Shown here piece by piece: positions 47,674-56,757 of a stretch of DNA of 64,000 nt. Positions within the stretch are counted from its first letter, which is position 1. Every line of letters starts with the position of its first letter. Under the pieces are notes generated by a model, which was not told where the DNA came from, made no database searches, and saw only the letters and a list, made by a program, of their open reading frames with translations. A program made the translations under genes and the position numbers. Origin of the DNA: Hyphomicrobiales bacterium (GTDB lineage Bacteria; Pseudomonadota; Alphaproteobacteria; Rhizobiales; Xanthobacteraceae); NCBI GenBank assembly GCA_017305715.1, contig JAFKKG010000024.1:62001-126000 (forward strand). Reading direction: 5' to 3'.

Positions 47674-47787
47674 GATCTGCTCCGTCTGGTATGTGCCGGT
47701 CTTCTCTGGACGTGTTCCCCTCCAGTCTGTTGCCGTGTTCATCAGACAAGCCGCAACGCTCGCTTGCTCGGATATCGAGCAAGTCGC

Positions 47788-48243
47788 TCAGGCGGCAATA
47801 AGCCGCTCGATCTCGGCAACCGGATGCGAGGTCAGTTCCTTCGGAATTTCTCCGGTCACGCGCGCGATGACCTCGGCGTGGAGGGACTTGCGCAGATTGC
47901 CGAGGACCTTCGGCGGAGCGATGAGTACGAGTTTCTCGAACAGATTGGCGTGGTTGTAACGATACAGCGCCTCGGCCAGCTCGCCGGCAAACCGCTCCTC
48001 GGCAATATCGTGCCAGTCGGTTTCCTCCATGGCACTTCGGGCGGCACCAACGCTTGCGCTGGATCGCCCGGGACGATCGGAACCCTGCTCGCGTGTCGGC
48101 GGATTGTCGCGTTCCAGGACGTGCTCGACGGCCAGCTTGACCTGATGCGCCGTGCCCTTGTTGCGCAGGAAGAGCGCCTTTTGACCGTCGCCGACGAGGA
48201 CGAGCGCGTTGTGGTGAACGTAGGTTGCGGGTTCCATGGCCAT
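47788..48243 (-). CDS. Host-attachment family protein
   Basis: A 151-residue protein of the 'host attachment' (AtsE-like) family, related to eRF1/baeRF-like folds. Signature segments are NALVLVGDGQKALFLRNKG near residues 12-30, EERFAGELAEALYRYNHANL near 82-101 and VLIAPPKVLGNLRKSLH near 106-122. Originally described in rhizobia/agrobacteria as needed for attachment; biochemical role unresolved. It stands alone, with a small hypothetical gene downstream. Confidence 0.83.
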   Translation of the reverse strand: MAMEPATYVHHNALVLVGDGQKALFLRNKGTAHQVKLAVEHVLERDNPPTREQGSDRPGRSSASVGAARSAMEETDWHDIAEERFAGELAEALYRYNHANLFEKLVLIAPPKVLGNLRKSLHAEVIARVTGEIPKELTSHPVAEIERLIAA

Positions 48244-48417
48244 TCTTGCTCCAGATCAGTTGCGTTGATTGACAACGCCGGAGCCGTCACCCGGTTTCCG
48301 CAACGTGACGCCGACGCCGACGATGACATCGCGTCAAATGCGCACGGCATATTCGTCCCTGCATCGTCGTTCCTGCGAAGACAGGTAGCCGCGATGGATG
48401 GCGGACTCACCGGCCCT

Positions 48418-48590
48418 TCGCGCGGATGGCAACAGGCTCCGCATCCGGAGCGCCCCACTGCTGCTCCAGGCCGACGCCGGAAATTACCACCAGCGTCTGG
48501 CCGAGCGGATGGGTATGCCATGCCGATCGCGCTCCGGGCTCGAACGTCACGTTGCCCGCGGAGGTGCGCGACGAGCCGAGCCAACAATAT
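48418..48590 (-). pseudogene. Cupin-protein remnant
   Basis: On the minus strand one frame reads [20 protein letters not shown] followed by [15 protein letters not shown], a clear cupin motif 1 with its HxH metal ligands. It has no start codon, no second cupin motif and no C terminus. It is flanked by dispersed repeats on both sides. This is best explained as the remains of a small quercetin-dioxygenase-like cupin gene. Confidence 0.7.
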
Positions 48591-48603
48591 GCTTTTGTGG
48601 CAA

Positions 48604-48630
48604 AGATCCCGGCTCAAGGCCGGGACGACG
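48604..48630. repeat. Short palindrome with CCCGGCTCAAGGCCGGG
   Basis: Near-perfect inverted repeat similar to that at 31265-31300, next to the carD terminator. Confidence 0.6.
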
Positions 48631-48636
48631 CACAAC

Positions 48637-48668
48637 AAAAAGCCCGGTCTCTCGGCCGGGCTTTTCGC
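48637..48668 (-). terminator. Rho-independent terminator of carD
   Basis: On the minus strand, stem AGCCCGG/CCGGGCT with an 8-nt loop is followed by a T run, about 25 bases after the carD stop. An A/T run on both sides makes it potentially bidirectional. Confidence 0.85.
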
Positions 48669-48692
48669 AATTCAATCGTGCAGTAAGCTGGC

Positions 48693-49649
48693 TTACGCCG
48701 CTTCATCCGCGACGGCCGTGTCGTCTCCGTCGGCATCGGCCTCGTCACCTTCACCGTCGGCTTCCGCGTTGCCTTCGGTCTTGGCGCCGCGGCGCGGGCT
48801 CTTGGCGAGCTGGCTCTCGATTTCCTTGACCGCTTCGGTCTCGGTCGAATGCTGGACGACGGCGATTTCGCGCGACAGGCGATCGAGCGCGGCTTCATAA
48901 AGCTGGCGTTCGCTGTAAGACTGTTCGGGCTGCGATTCCGAGCGATAGAGATCGCGAACCACTTCGGCGATCGCAACGATGTCGCCGGAATTGATCTTGG
49001 CTTCGTATTCCTGCGCCCGGCGCGACCACATCGTGCGCTTGACGCGCGCGCGGCCCTTCAGGGTCTCGAGGGCCTTCTTGACCAGCGCCGGATCGGACAG
49101 CTTGCGCATGCCGACATTGGCGACCTTGGCGGTCGGCACCCGCAGCGTCATCTTGTCCTTCATGAAATTGATCACGAACAGCTCAAGCTTGGCGCCCGCG
49201 ATCTCCTGCTCCTCGATCGCCAGGATCTGGCCGACACCGTGAGCGGGATAGACCACGAATTCATTGGCCTTGAAGCCCTGACGCTGGGTCACGACCTTCT
49301 TCGGCTCCTCGACGCGAGGGGCAGCGGCCTTCGGGGCCGCCACGGCAGCCTTCGGCGCCACGACGGCGGCCTTGGGCGCAACAATGGGGGCCTTGGAAGC
49401 AACAGCGGCTTTGGGGGCAGTTTTCGGAGCGACCTTCGGAGCAGTGGCCTTCGAACCCGTCGCTTTCGCGGCAGTTTTTGCAGTCTTATCTGGCATTGAG
49501 CTTCTTTTGTTTTTCGAGGACTTTGTGGCCGCAACCTTCCTGGCTTCCTTTACGGACGCCTTGGCACGGCCCTTGGTTGCGCTGCGGCTGGCCGCGGCGG
49601 CTTTTTTCGAAGTCTTTGAAACACTCTTTTTACGCGTTTTCTGTGACAC
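48693..49649 (-). CDS. CarD-family transcriptional regulator
   Basis: RNA-polymerase-binding regulator that stabilises open complexes. The CarD N-terminal RNAP-interaction domain spans about 125-185 (GFKANEFVVYPAHGVGQILA), followed by the helical DNA-binding part (NVGMRKLSDPALVKKALETL ... RTMWSRRAQEYEAKINSGDI). Ahead of it is a 120-residue Lys/Ala/Pro-rich tail with APKAAVVAPKAAVAAPKAAA repeats, resembling histone H1 tails; the C-terminal end is acidic (DGEGDEADADGDDTAVADEA). The frame opens at GTG 49649; ATG 49497 (MPDKTAK) is an alternative that keeps most of the tail. A hairpin terminator follows. Confidence 0.9.
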   Translation of the reverse strand: MSQKTRKKSVSKTSKKAAAASRSATKGRAKASVKEARKVAATKSSKNKRSSMPDKTAKTAAKATGSKATAPKVAPKTAPKAAVASKAPIVAPKAAVVAPKAAVAAPKAAAPRVEEPKKVVTQRQGFKANEFVVYPAHGVGQILAIEEQEIAGAKLELFVINFMKDKMTLRVPTAKVANVGMRKLSDPALVKKALETLKGRARVKRTMWSRRAQEYEAKINSGDIVAIAEVVRDLYRSESQPEQSYSERQLYEAALDRLSREIAVVQHSTETEAVKEIESQLAKSPRRGAKTEGNAEADGEGDEADADGDDTAVADEAA

Positions 49650-49933
49650 AGCCTGCGCGCGGAACTGCCACGCCCCTGTTCGAAGTTTTTACGGGACCAC
49701 CGGGAGGGCCGAAGTTACGCACGGCTGAATCCGGCTTGTAATGTGCCCAATATAGCACATTTTCCGCAAAAATCAATGATTTACGCCCCGTTCCGGACCT
49801 TTGCAGGGACCTTTCGGTCATAAGTCCGTCAACAAGGTTAAATCAGCAGGCTCTCTCGCGTCCGGAGGTGTCGGATAGGGCTCAGATTAGGTCCGGATCG
49901 GTCTTAACCTGCCCGGGAAGGCGATGGGGCGAA

Positions 49934-50272
49934 TCAGTCTCCGCTGCCGGGTTCCTTGGAAAAATATTTCTCGAACTTGCCTTCCATCCCCTCGAAATCT
50001 TTCGCGTCCGGCGGCTGCTCCTTCTTCTGGGTGATGTTGGGCCAGCTCTTGGCGTATTCGGTGTTGACCTCCAGCCACTTTTCCAGCCCCGGCTCGGTGT
50101 CCGGTTTGATGGCGTCGGCGGGACATTCGGGCTCGCAAACGCCGCAGTCGATGCACTCGTCGGGGTGGATGACCAGCATGTTCTCGCCCTCGTAGAAGCA
50201 GTCGACGGGGCAGACTTCAACGCAGTCGGTATATTTGCATTTGATGCAGGCATCAGTGACGACGTAAGTCAT
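49934..50272 (-). CDS. fdxA: Seven-iron ferredoxin (3Fe-4S/4Fe-4S)
   Basis: A 112-residue ferredoxin of the FdxA type. The N-terminal cluster residues are seen in [14 protein letters not shown] (residues 9-22) and the second set in [12 protein letters not shown] (40-51); the spacing fits a [3Fe-4S] plus [4Fe-4S] protein. A characteristic C-terminal extension ([20 protein letters not shown]) follows. Electron carrier in the cytoplasm. The order CarD, FdxA, S4 protein, helicase is common in this group. Confidence 0.96.
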   Translation of the reverse strand: MTYVVTDACIKCKYTDCVEVCPVDCFYEGENMLVIHPDECIDCGVCEPECPADAIKPDTEPGLEKWLEVNTEYAKSWPNITQKKEQPPDAKDFEGMEGKFEKYFSKEPGSGD

Positions 50273-50454
50273 CCAGGACTCCGAAAGGTGGCTCCGAAAC
50301 GGTCAAGATTTCCGGGGTTTGCGTAGCGCATGAACTGCGCAGCCGCAAGGGAAGTGGCAAGGGAAGTATGAGGGATGTAGGCGGGATCTGGAAACGGAAT
50401 GGGGCCACTGAAAGCGCGGTTTTTCAAGCGCCCGACAGGGCTGCTTGCAGATAA

Positions 50455-50724
50455 TCATTCCGCGCGGCTCTGCAAATCCTCGAACAGCACGCGGGCGGCC
50501 GTCGCATCGCCCCGCCGCTCGGAAAACCCGGTGACCTTCAGCACCCGCACCGAATGGTCGAGCCCGACGGTGACGACGTCGCCGAGCTTCACCACATGTC
50601 CCGGCGATTTTTCGCGCACACCGTTGATGCGGACATGGCCGCGTTCGACGAGCTCGGCAGCCGAGGTGCGCGCCTTCACCACCCGCGCGTGCCACAGCCA
50701 TTTATCGAGACGCTGTCGATCCAA
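50455..50724 (-). CDS. S4-domain RNA-binding protein (HslR-like)
   Basis: An 89-residue protein made almost entirely of an S4 RNA-binding domain: RLDKWLWHARVVKARTSAAE near residues 5-24, then LVERGHVRINGVREKSPGHV. This is the Hsp15/HslR arrangement, which in E. coli recycles 50S subunits with nascent chains. It starts 21 bases after the helicase gene's stop and is probably co-transcribed with it. Confidence 0.92.
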   Translation of the reverse strand: MDRQRLDKWLWHARVVKARTSAAELVERGHVRINGVREKSPGHVVKLGDVVTVGLDHSVRVLKVTGFSERRGDATAARVLFEDLQSRAE

Positions 50725-50745
50725 TCAGACCCACTCAAAAAAAAA

Positions 50746-53700
50746 TCAGCGATCCTTGTTGCCGGCGAGTTGTTCCTTCAGCGCCGCGAGTTTTGCGAAC
50801 GGTGAATTCGGATCGATCGGCCGGTCGCGCTCGCGCGGGTTGGCGCTGGTCGCGTATTGGCGATGCGACGGGCCGGAGTCGCGCTTGTCGCGGCCACCCT
50901 TGTCACGCCCGCCGAAATCACGGCCGCCCTTGTCGCGCCCGCCACGGTCACCCTTGTTGCGATCGCCCTTGTTGCGGTCGCCCTTGTTGCGGTCGCCGCC
51001 GAATTTTTCCGGACGGCCACCCGCTTTATCGCGATCGCGGCGGTTGTCATTGCCCTTGCCTTCAAAGCGTTCGCGCGGCGGACGGTTGTCGGCACGCGCC
51101 TGCTGATGGGCTTCTTGCGGCGCGCCCTCGGCCGGCGTCGCATTGGCGTCGACCGGCGCGCCCTCGCGGGGCTTTCTGAACTCGTTGTGACGGCGGCCGC
51201 GGCGATGCCGCTGCTCGCGTCCGGCAGCCGCCTCGCCGCCTTCGCCGGCAGCGGGCGCGGCACCGTCGGCGCTGCGCTCCTGCGGACGGCCGTGGTGGCG
51301 CTGGCGGTTGCGGTCATGGTGCGGGCGGCGTTCTTCCGAACGGCCGCCGGGGCGCCAGACTTCCACCATTTCGGGGACAACAGGCGCTTCGGGTTTGGCT
51401 TCGGCTTCCGCGGCAGCGGCGTCGCTGGCGACGGCCTCGCTCGCAGCTTCCGCGACAGGGGCCGCATCGGCGGCGGGCGCTTCCGCTGTTTCGGCCACCG
51501 GCGTTTCCGCCGGCGCAGGCTCCGCGGGCGCTTCCATGACCGGTGCGGCTTCCACCACCACCGCTTCGACCGGCGGCGGAGCAAGCACGACGGCAGGCAG
51601 CAAGGCGGCCGACGGCGCGGGATCGCCGGAGATCGGCTGGACCAGGTTCTCGTCGGCGGCGGACACGGGTGCTTCCGCAACGGTCGCAACCGCCGCCTCC
51701 GCCGTGTCGGCCGGCGCGGCTTCCGCAACCACGACCGGCTCGGTCGCCGCCACCGGCTTCGGCGGCAGCGGCGCGCGCTTTTCCGAGCGGTAGCCGAGCG
51801 CGCGCAGGATCGAAGCAAAGTCCTCGCCGGCCGATCCGGTCAGCGAGGTCATCGCCTGCGTGACGACAAAACTGCGGCCGTCGAACGCGCCGGCGGGCTT
51901 TTCGCCGGGCGACGATTCGCGCCACGCCAGAGCGGGACGAATGAGATCGGCAAGCCGCTCCAGGATATCGACGCGCACCGCGCGCTCGCCGCACTGGCGA
52001 TAGCCGAGCACGCGATAGGCATCGCGCGGCAGCGCCTTGTCGACCGCGAACGAGGTGCGGCCGGACGAGGCCAGATGCTGCGCGCCCGACAGCGCGGCCA
52101 TGTCGACATTGTCCTGCTTCTCGGCCCACAGCAGCATCGCCAGCGAGCGCGCCGCGGGCTTGAGCAGGCCGGGGAAATAGATGTGATAGGCGCCGAACCG
52201 CACGCCGTATTTGCGCAAGAGCGCGCGCGAGGGCTGGTCGAGATCCTTCATCTCGGCGGTGATCTTGGCGCGCTCCAGCACGCCGAGCGCCTCGATCAAT
52301 TGAAACGCGATGCCGCGCGCAATGCCGGTGATGTCCTCGGCCTTGGCCAGGCCGAACAGCGGGCCGAGCAGCTTCTCGACATGCGTCTTGAGCCACAGAT
52401 CGAGCCGCGTCTGCACCGCTTCGCGCGCCGCGCCGTTGAGGCGGTCGTCGGAGATGATGCGCAGCCGCGGATGCAGCGCGTCGTCGGCGGCCACGAGTTT
52501 GGCGACCGCGTCGCCGGTCCAGCGGATGGTGCCGTCCGAGGTCAGCACGAACGCATCATCGGGCGCGCTCGCGAGTTTCTCGGCGCGCGCGTCGATCTCG
52601 CCGGCCAGCACCTGCTGTGCCGCCGCCTGCAATGCCTTGGCGTCGCTTCCGGCCTGCGCCGCATCTGGTGCAAAGGTGAATCCGTCGAGGCGGCCGATCA
52701 CATGGCCTTCAACGATCACTTCGCCGGTCTTGCCGATTTCCGTATTCAAAACACTGTTCTCCCGCAGGCGGCGCATCAATACACTGGTACGGCGGTCAAC
52801 GAAACGCTCCGTTAGCCGTTCATGCAGCGCATCGGACAATTTATTTTCGACCTCGCGCGTGATCCCCTGCCAGTGATCGGGGTCGGATAGCCAGTCCGGA
52901 CGGTTGGCGACGAAGGTCCAGGTGCGGATTTGCGCGATCCGGCCCGACAGCGTGTCGATATCGCCGGTGACGCGGTCGGCCTGGTCGACCTGGGCGGCGA
53001 ACCATGCGTCGGGGATTGCGCCCTTTTTCATCAGGAATCCGTACAGCGTGGTCACCAGTTCGGCATGGGCGGCCGGCGCCAGGCGGCGGTAATCCGGGAT
53101 CTGGCAGGCGTCCCACAGCCGCTCCACGGCGGCCGGGCCATGCGCCATATCGCGCACCTCGGCGTCGCGTGCCGTATGATCGAGCACGCGCAGATCCTCG
53201 GCGATCGGCGCGCGGGTCAGGACCTCGTGCTGCGGCGACAGCGCCAGCGAGACCTGCAACGCGGCGAGCGAGGCGAAATCCAGCTTCGAATTGCGCCATT
53301 GCAGCATTTTGACGCTGTCGAACGTGTGGTTCTGCAGCGCATTGACCAGTTCCGGCTCGAACGGCGCGCAGCGGCCCGTGGTCCCGAAGGTGCCGTTGCG
53401 CGTGGCGCGGCCGGCGCGGCCGGCAATCTGTGCAAACTCCGACGGGTTCAGGCGGCGGAACTGGTAGCCGTCATATTTGCGGTCGGAGGCGAAGGCGACG
53501 TGATCGACGTCGAGATTGAGGCCCATGCCGACGGCGTCGGTGGCGACGAGATAATCGACGTCGCCGTTCTGGAACATCGCCACCTGCGCATTGCGGGTGC
53601 GCGGCGACAGCGAGCCCAGCACCACCGCGGCACCACCATGCTGGCGGCGGATCAGTTCGGCGATGGCGTAGACCTCATCGGCCGAGAACGCGACGATCGC

Positions 53701-54234
53701 GGTCCTTCTCGGCTGGCGCGTGATCTTGCGGTCGCCGGCGAATTCGAGCTGCGACAATCTGGGCCGGGTGACGATGGACGCGCCCGGCAGCAGCCGCTCG
53801 ATGATGGGACGCATCGTCGCAGCCCCGAGCAGCAGCGTCTCGTCGCGGCCGCGCCGGTGCAGGATGCGATCGGTGAAGACATGCCCGCGTTCGAGATCGG
53901 AGGCGATCTGGATTTCATCGACCGCGAGGAACGAGACGTCGATGTCGCGCGGCATCGCTTCCACCGTCGACACCCAGTAGCGCGGGTTCTTCGGCTTGAT
54001 CTTCTCCTCGCCGGTGATCAGCGCGACGCTCTCACTTCCCGCGCGATCGGCGATCTTGTTGTAGACCTCGCGCGCGAGCAGCCGCAGCGGCAGGCCGATG
54101 ATCCCCGACGAATGCGCCAGCATGCGCTCGATCGCCAGATGGGTCTTGCCGGTGTTGGTCGGCCCCAGCACCGCGGTGACGCCGGCGCCGGGAGCCCGTT
54201 CATGTCCGAACGTGGACGAATAGGAGAAAGCCAT
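50746..54234 (-). CDS. Suv3-like DEAD/DEAH RNA helicase with long disordered tail
   Basis: A 1162-residue helicase related to mitochondrial SUV3. Domain 1 has Walker A GPTNTGKT (24-31) and LAVDEIQ as the DExx-like box; helicase domain 2 contains VLGSLSPRTRNAQVAMF, YLVATDAVGMGLNLD and QIAGRAGRATRNG. SUV3-type C-terminal helical domains run to about residue 800. The last 330 residues are low-complexity: Ala/Glu/Pro-rich (EAPVVPEMVEVW region), then Arg/Gly/Lys-rich with three KGDRN repeats and GGRDKGGRD units, like RNA-binding tails. Likely acts in RNA decay or ribosome-linked processes. Confidence 0.93.
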   Translation of the reverse strand: MAFSYSSTFGHERAPGAGVTAVLGPTNTGKTHLAIERMLAHSSGIIGLPLRLLAREVYNKIADRAGSESVALITGEEKIKPKNPRYWVSTVEAMPRDIDVSFLAVDEIQIASDLERGHVFTDRILHRRGRDETLLLGAATMRPIIERLLPGASIVTRPRLSQLEFAGDRKITRQPRRTAIVAFSADEVYAIAELIRRQHGGAAVVLGSLSPRTRNAQVAMFQNGDVDYLVATDAVGMGLNLDVDHVAFASDRKYDGYQFRRLNPSEFAQIAGRAGRATRNGTFGTTGRCAPFEPELVNALQNHTFDSVKMLQWRNSKLDFASLAALQVSLALSPQHEVLTRAPIAEDLRVLDHTARDAEVRDMAHGPAAVERLWDACQIPDYRRLAPAAHAELVTTLYGFLMKKGAIPDAWFAAQVDQADRVTGDIDTLSGRIAQIRTWTFVANRPDWLSDPDHWQGITREVENKLSDALHERLTERFVDRRTSVLMRRLRENSVLNTEIGKTGEVIVEGHVIGRLDGFTFAPDAAQAGSDAKALQAAAQQVLAGEIDARAEKLASAPDDAFVLTSDGTIRWTGDAVAKLVAADDALHPRLRIISDDRLNGAAREAVQTRLDLWLKTHVEKLLGPLFGLAKAEDITGIARGIAFQLIEALGVLERAKITAEMKDLDQPSRALLRKYGVRFGAYHIYFPGLLKPAARSLAMLLWAEKQDNVDMAALSGAQHLASSGRTSFAVDKALPRDAYRVLGYRQCGERAVRVDILERLADLIRPALAWRESSPGEKPAGAFDGRSFVVTQAMTSLTGSAGEDFASILRALGYRSEKRAPLPPKPVAATEPVVVAEAAPADTAEAAVATVAEAPVSAADENLVQPISGDPAPSAALLPAVVLAPPPVEAVVVEAAPVMEAPAEPAPAETPVAETAEAPAADAAPVAEAASEAVASDAAAAEAEAKPEAPVVPEMVEVWRPGGRSEERRPHHDRNRQRHHGRPQERSADGAAPAAGEGGEAAAGREQRHRRGRRHNEFRKPREGAPVDANATPAEGAPQEAHQQARADNRPPRERFEGKGNDNRRDRDKAGGRPEKFGGDRNKGDRNKGDRNKGDRGGRDKGGRDFGGRDKGGRDKRDSGPSHRQYATSANPRERDRPIDPNSPFAKLAALKEQLAGNKDR

Positions 54235-54570
54235 AATTTGCAGGTGTTTCTTTGATTCTCGGCGGCGCCGCGCGGCTTGCTATGTGTGTCGTTTTGCGAC
54301 GGTGATGCGGTCGCGGCTTAAGCTCTGGAACGAGCCCGGAACGAATCGCGCCCGAATCGCTGACTCCCACTCAAACCGGCTTCGTTCACCGCAACATCCA
54401 GCGTTAGCGCTCATGATGCGGCACTAGATCAAGTTTGACGGGGCTCCACAAGGCGGGTTTTCCGGATCAATTTCCTTAAAATCGAATGCAGTCGGAGTCG
54501 AATCAGAAGAGGTGAAGAGTCAATGGGATTCCGCTTCGTGAGTTGCAACGATGTCTCCCTGCGCGAAGCT
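54235..54570. other. Intergenic region upstream of the helicase gene
   Basis: No convincing gene. It must hold the promoter for the helicase operon on the minus strand. Adjacent at 54571 is a family A repeat. Confidence 0.5.
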
Positions 54571-54602
54571 CTGCTCCCTCCCCCGCAAGGGGGGAGGGAG
54601 CG
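54571..54602. repeat. Dispersed palindromic repeat, family A (short)
   Basis: Single hairpin unit GCTCCCTCCCCCGCAAGGGG with the matching GGAGGGAGC arm, just after the DUF3108 gene's stop, so it may also terminate that gene. Confidence 0.75.
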
Positions 54603-54627
54603 ATAGAGTTCGCCTCGTTACGGCGTA

Positions 54628-55476
54628 TTACTGCGTCTTCGCCACCCGCGGCGGCGCGGCCGTGGTGACAAAACTCGTCGCCTCCAGCGCGGCCGGGCCG
54701 AACGGGGTCGGGATCGTCATGCGGAATGGAACCAGGATGCGCGTGCCGGCGATCGGCACGAAGGCGATCTCGATGTTGCGCTGGCTGGCGAGATATTTGA
54801 TCACGGGCCGGTCCGGGATATAGCCCGCCACCGGCGTGAAATAGACCGCGCACACCAGCGCCGGGCCATGATAGCCGCGCTCGGCCTTGACGTTTTCCAT
54901 GCGCTTGTAATCGAGCTTGAGGTCGTAGCGCAGCCGCCCGTCGAAGATGCCGGTGCCGACGCGGCAGGCCTCCGGCGTCAGCAGATCGCCGGTGCCTGGC
55001 ACGCGGATCATGGTGCCGGTCATCGGATCGAGCACGTTCTTGCGATGCGCTTCGGTGACCACGATGCGGTCCGGATCGACCGGCGGTTCCGGTTCGATCG
55101 AAAAATCCTTGATGCCGCCATTGGCGATCACGAGGCGGACGGTCTCGGATTTCTTCGAGGTCGTGGTGGTCGCGGTATAGGCGTTGGCGATCAGCCCGCC
55201 ATTGACGACGCGGCCCTGCGACGCGCCAGACCCCTTGCCGCCGGAGAACGCCTGCAGCAGCCCGGAGGAACCGCCCTGGGCGGAGGCGGAAAACGCGTCA
55301 TCGCCGATTTCGATGGTCCAGGAGCCCTTGCCCACGGGAATACCCGACAGCGTCGCCTCATAATGGGCATCGAGCCGGCCCTGCGCGGACGCCTCCAGCG
55401 GCGCCAGCCACAGCAGCACGCCGGCCGCAAAGCCGCCCAATAGGCCTATCCGAGACGAAACGGCGCGTGTGGTCAC
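54628..55476 (-). CDS. DUF3108-domain exported protein
   Basis: A 282-residue protein with a signal peptide (hydrophobic GLLGGFAAGVLLWLAPLEAS near 12-31, cleavage after ASA). The mature part matches DUF3108: DAHYEATLSGIPVGKGSWTI near 36-55, then a long beta-rich domain ending in IEIAFVPIAGTRILVPFRMT. Function is unknown; some relatives have roles in envelope or polysaccharide deposition. It is divergent from rpmB with about 340 bases between them. Confidence 0.85.
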   Translation of the reverse strand: MTTRAVSSRIGLLGGFAAGVLLWLAPLEASAQGRLDAHYEATLSGIPVGKGSWTIEIGDDAFSASAQGGSSGLLQAFSGGKGSGASQGRVVNGGLIANAYTATTTTSKKSETVRLVIANGGIKDFSIEPEPPVDPDRIVVTEAHRKNVLDPMTGTMIRVPGTGDLLTPEACRVGTGIFDGRLRYDLKLDYKRMENVKAERGYHGPALVCAVYFTPVAGYIPDRPVIKYLASQRNIEIAFVPIAGTRILVPFRMTIPTPFGPAALEATSFVTTAAPPRVAKTQ

Positions 55477-55817
55477 CTGGATGACGGTCCTGCTGGCGCG
55501 AGCTCTTGTTTATTTAAGACGAAATATCCGGCAAACAACGCGTCGCCGCACCCGGCGGTGGCTCAATCCGCCGAGGCTATAGATGTCGGCGGGGATTGCG
55601 GCCTTTATAGGGTGCTAACGCCTTGGAAAGCCTTCCAAACCGCCAATTCCGCGGGTCCGGGCTTGCGCAAAATTGCGCGCAAAACCCCGCAAAACCTTGA
55701 CGCAACAGGCCCATCGCCCTATACGTCCGCGGTTCCTGGAAATGGACATGATTTTGGACCCCCGCGCGGCGCCATGATGCGCTGCCTGGTTGCGGGGATG
55801 GAAGAGGATTTTTTGCG
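55477..55817. other. Divergent intergenic region DUF3108 / rpmB
   Basis: No gene recognised. The part nearer 55818 should hold the rpmB promoter and leader; an AGAGGAT ribosome site precedes its ATG. No conserved leader structure was identified. Confidence 0.5.
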
Positions 55818-56126
55818 ATGTCTCGGCGCTGCGAACTGACGGCCAAGGGCCCCCAGGTGGGCCACAAGGTGAGCCACTCGAACATCAAGACCAAGCGGCG
55901 CTTCCTGCCGAACCTGGTCAACGTCACCTTCATCTCGGACGCGCTCGGCCGCAACGTGCGCCTGCGCGTCTCGACCAATGCGCTGAAGAGCGTCGACCAC
56001 AATGGCGGCCTCGACGGCTATCTCCTCAAGGCCAAGGCCGACGTGCTGTCGCCCCGCGCCCTCGACCTGAAGCGCGCGATCCAGAAGAAGGTCGGCAAGC
56101 CGGTGTACGAGAAGAAGGCGAGCTGA
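55818..56126 (+). CDS. rpmB: 50S ribosomal protein L28
   Basis: A 102-residue L28. It begins [20 protein letters not shown] and continues with [18 protein letters not shown] and the conserved C-terminal [20 protein letters not shown]. Length and motifs match alphaproteobacterial L28 with its C-terminal extension. A component of the large ribosomal subunit. It is followed by a repeat and a clear terminator, and marks the left flank of the AT-rich island. Confidence 0.97.
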   Translation: MSRRCELTAKGPQVGHKVSHSNIKTKRRFLPNLVNVTFISDALGRNVRLRVSTNALKSVDHNGGLDGYLLKAKADVLSPRALDLKRAIQKKVGKPVYEKKAS

Positions 56127-56131
56127 GATTG

Positions 56132-56178
56132 AATCTCCCTCCCCCCGCTGTTGCGGGGAGAGGGTCGGGGTGAGGGGC
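56132..56178. repeat. Dispersed palindromic repeat, family A
   Basis: CTCCCTCCCCCCGCTGTTGC with a GCGGGGAGAGGG arm, between the rpmB stop and its terminator. Confidence 0.75.
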
Positions 56179-56214
56179 CTCTCTCCGAGCAAAGACTGCC
56201 AAAGAGTTTTGAAC

Positions 56215-56247
56215 GGCTGGGTCGAAGGACCCGGCCATTTTTGTTTG
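56215..56247 (+). terminator. Rho-independent terminator after rpmB
   Basis: A 9-bp stem GGCTGGGTC/GACCCGGCC with a GAAG loop, followed by a T-rich tract (ATTTTTGTTT). It closes the rpmB unit just ahead of the island. Confidence 0.9.
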
Positions 56248-56376
56248 GTGGGAACCTTGATTGTTGGCGAACCCAAGAGAAGCAAATCTTCTCAATAGCT
56301 TAAGGCCAAATCTCGCGACACCATGTACCTCACTCATGGTACCTGCGCGGGATTTCTCTACCGAAAGTTTAGCAAA

Positions 56377-56412
56377 TCAGCGATACTAGTACGCTAATTA
56401 GCTGATACGCTT
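56377..56412. promoter_or_regulatory. Operator-like repeats upstream of the XRE gene
   Basis: The element TCAGCGATACTAGTACGCT (a near palindrome centred on CTAG) is followed by GCTGATACGCTT. It ends 16 bases before the XRE start codon. Similar TCAGCG-led repeats occur before the ubiquitin-like gene and before the minus-strand operon of the island. Confidence 0.6.
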
Positions 56413-56427
56413 ACAAAAGGATATCCA

Positions 56428-56757
56428 ATGAGTCTTGATCTGTCGTCCTTCGGCCGGACGATTTCGTCCGCACGTAAAGCGATTGGCCTAAGTCAGAAGG
56501 AATTGGCAGCAAAAATAAAAAAGGAAGACGGAGAACCTATTACTCCGCAGTACTTGAATGACATTGAGCATGATCGGCGAAGCCCGCAGTCCGATCATCT
56601 CGTTAGTGAATTTGCGAAGGTGTTAAAGATAGACACATATTCCCTTTACGCGGCGGCTGGGATGCTTCCTGAGCAAGACAGAAAGCTACTGAAGAAAGCC
56701 AGTCCAGCCGAAGCAAAGGATGCATTTGTCGCGTTTAGACGGAAACTCACAGGATAA
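56428..56757 (+). CDS. XRE-family helix-turn-helix regulator
   Basis: A 109-residue DNA-binding protein. The HTH covers about residues 7-68: RKAIGLSQKELAAKI (helices 1-2), then ITPQYLNDIEHDRRSPQSDH (recognition helix and wing-side loop). The C-terminal part is helical and charged. AAAGGATA precedes the ATG. Its stop overlaps the ImmA/IrrE-type gene by 38 bases, so the two form a coupled pair like ImmR-ImmA, where the protease inactivates the repressor. Operator-like repeats lie immediately upstream, suggesting autoregulation. Confidence 0.9.
   Translation: MSLDLSSFGRTISSARKAIGLSQKELAAKIKKEDGEPITPQYLNDIEHDRRSPQSDHLVSEFAKVLKIDTYSLYAAAGMLPEQDRKLLKKASPAEAKDAFVAFRRKLTG

Noticed and set aside
50930-51005. 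Tandem 15-base repeats, considered as a CRISPR-like array
   Set aside because: They encode KGDRN units in the helicase tail, without spacers. No CRISPR array or cas gene was found in the window.
50857-52815. A 652-codon open frame on the plus strand
   Set aside because: It lies fully antisense to the helicase gene, whose domains are clear. GC-rich genes give long antisense frames by chance; the translation is Arg/Gly-rich with no motif.
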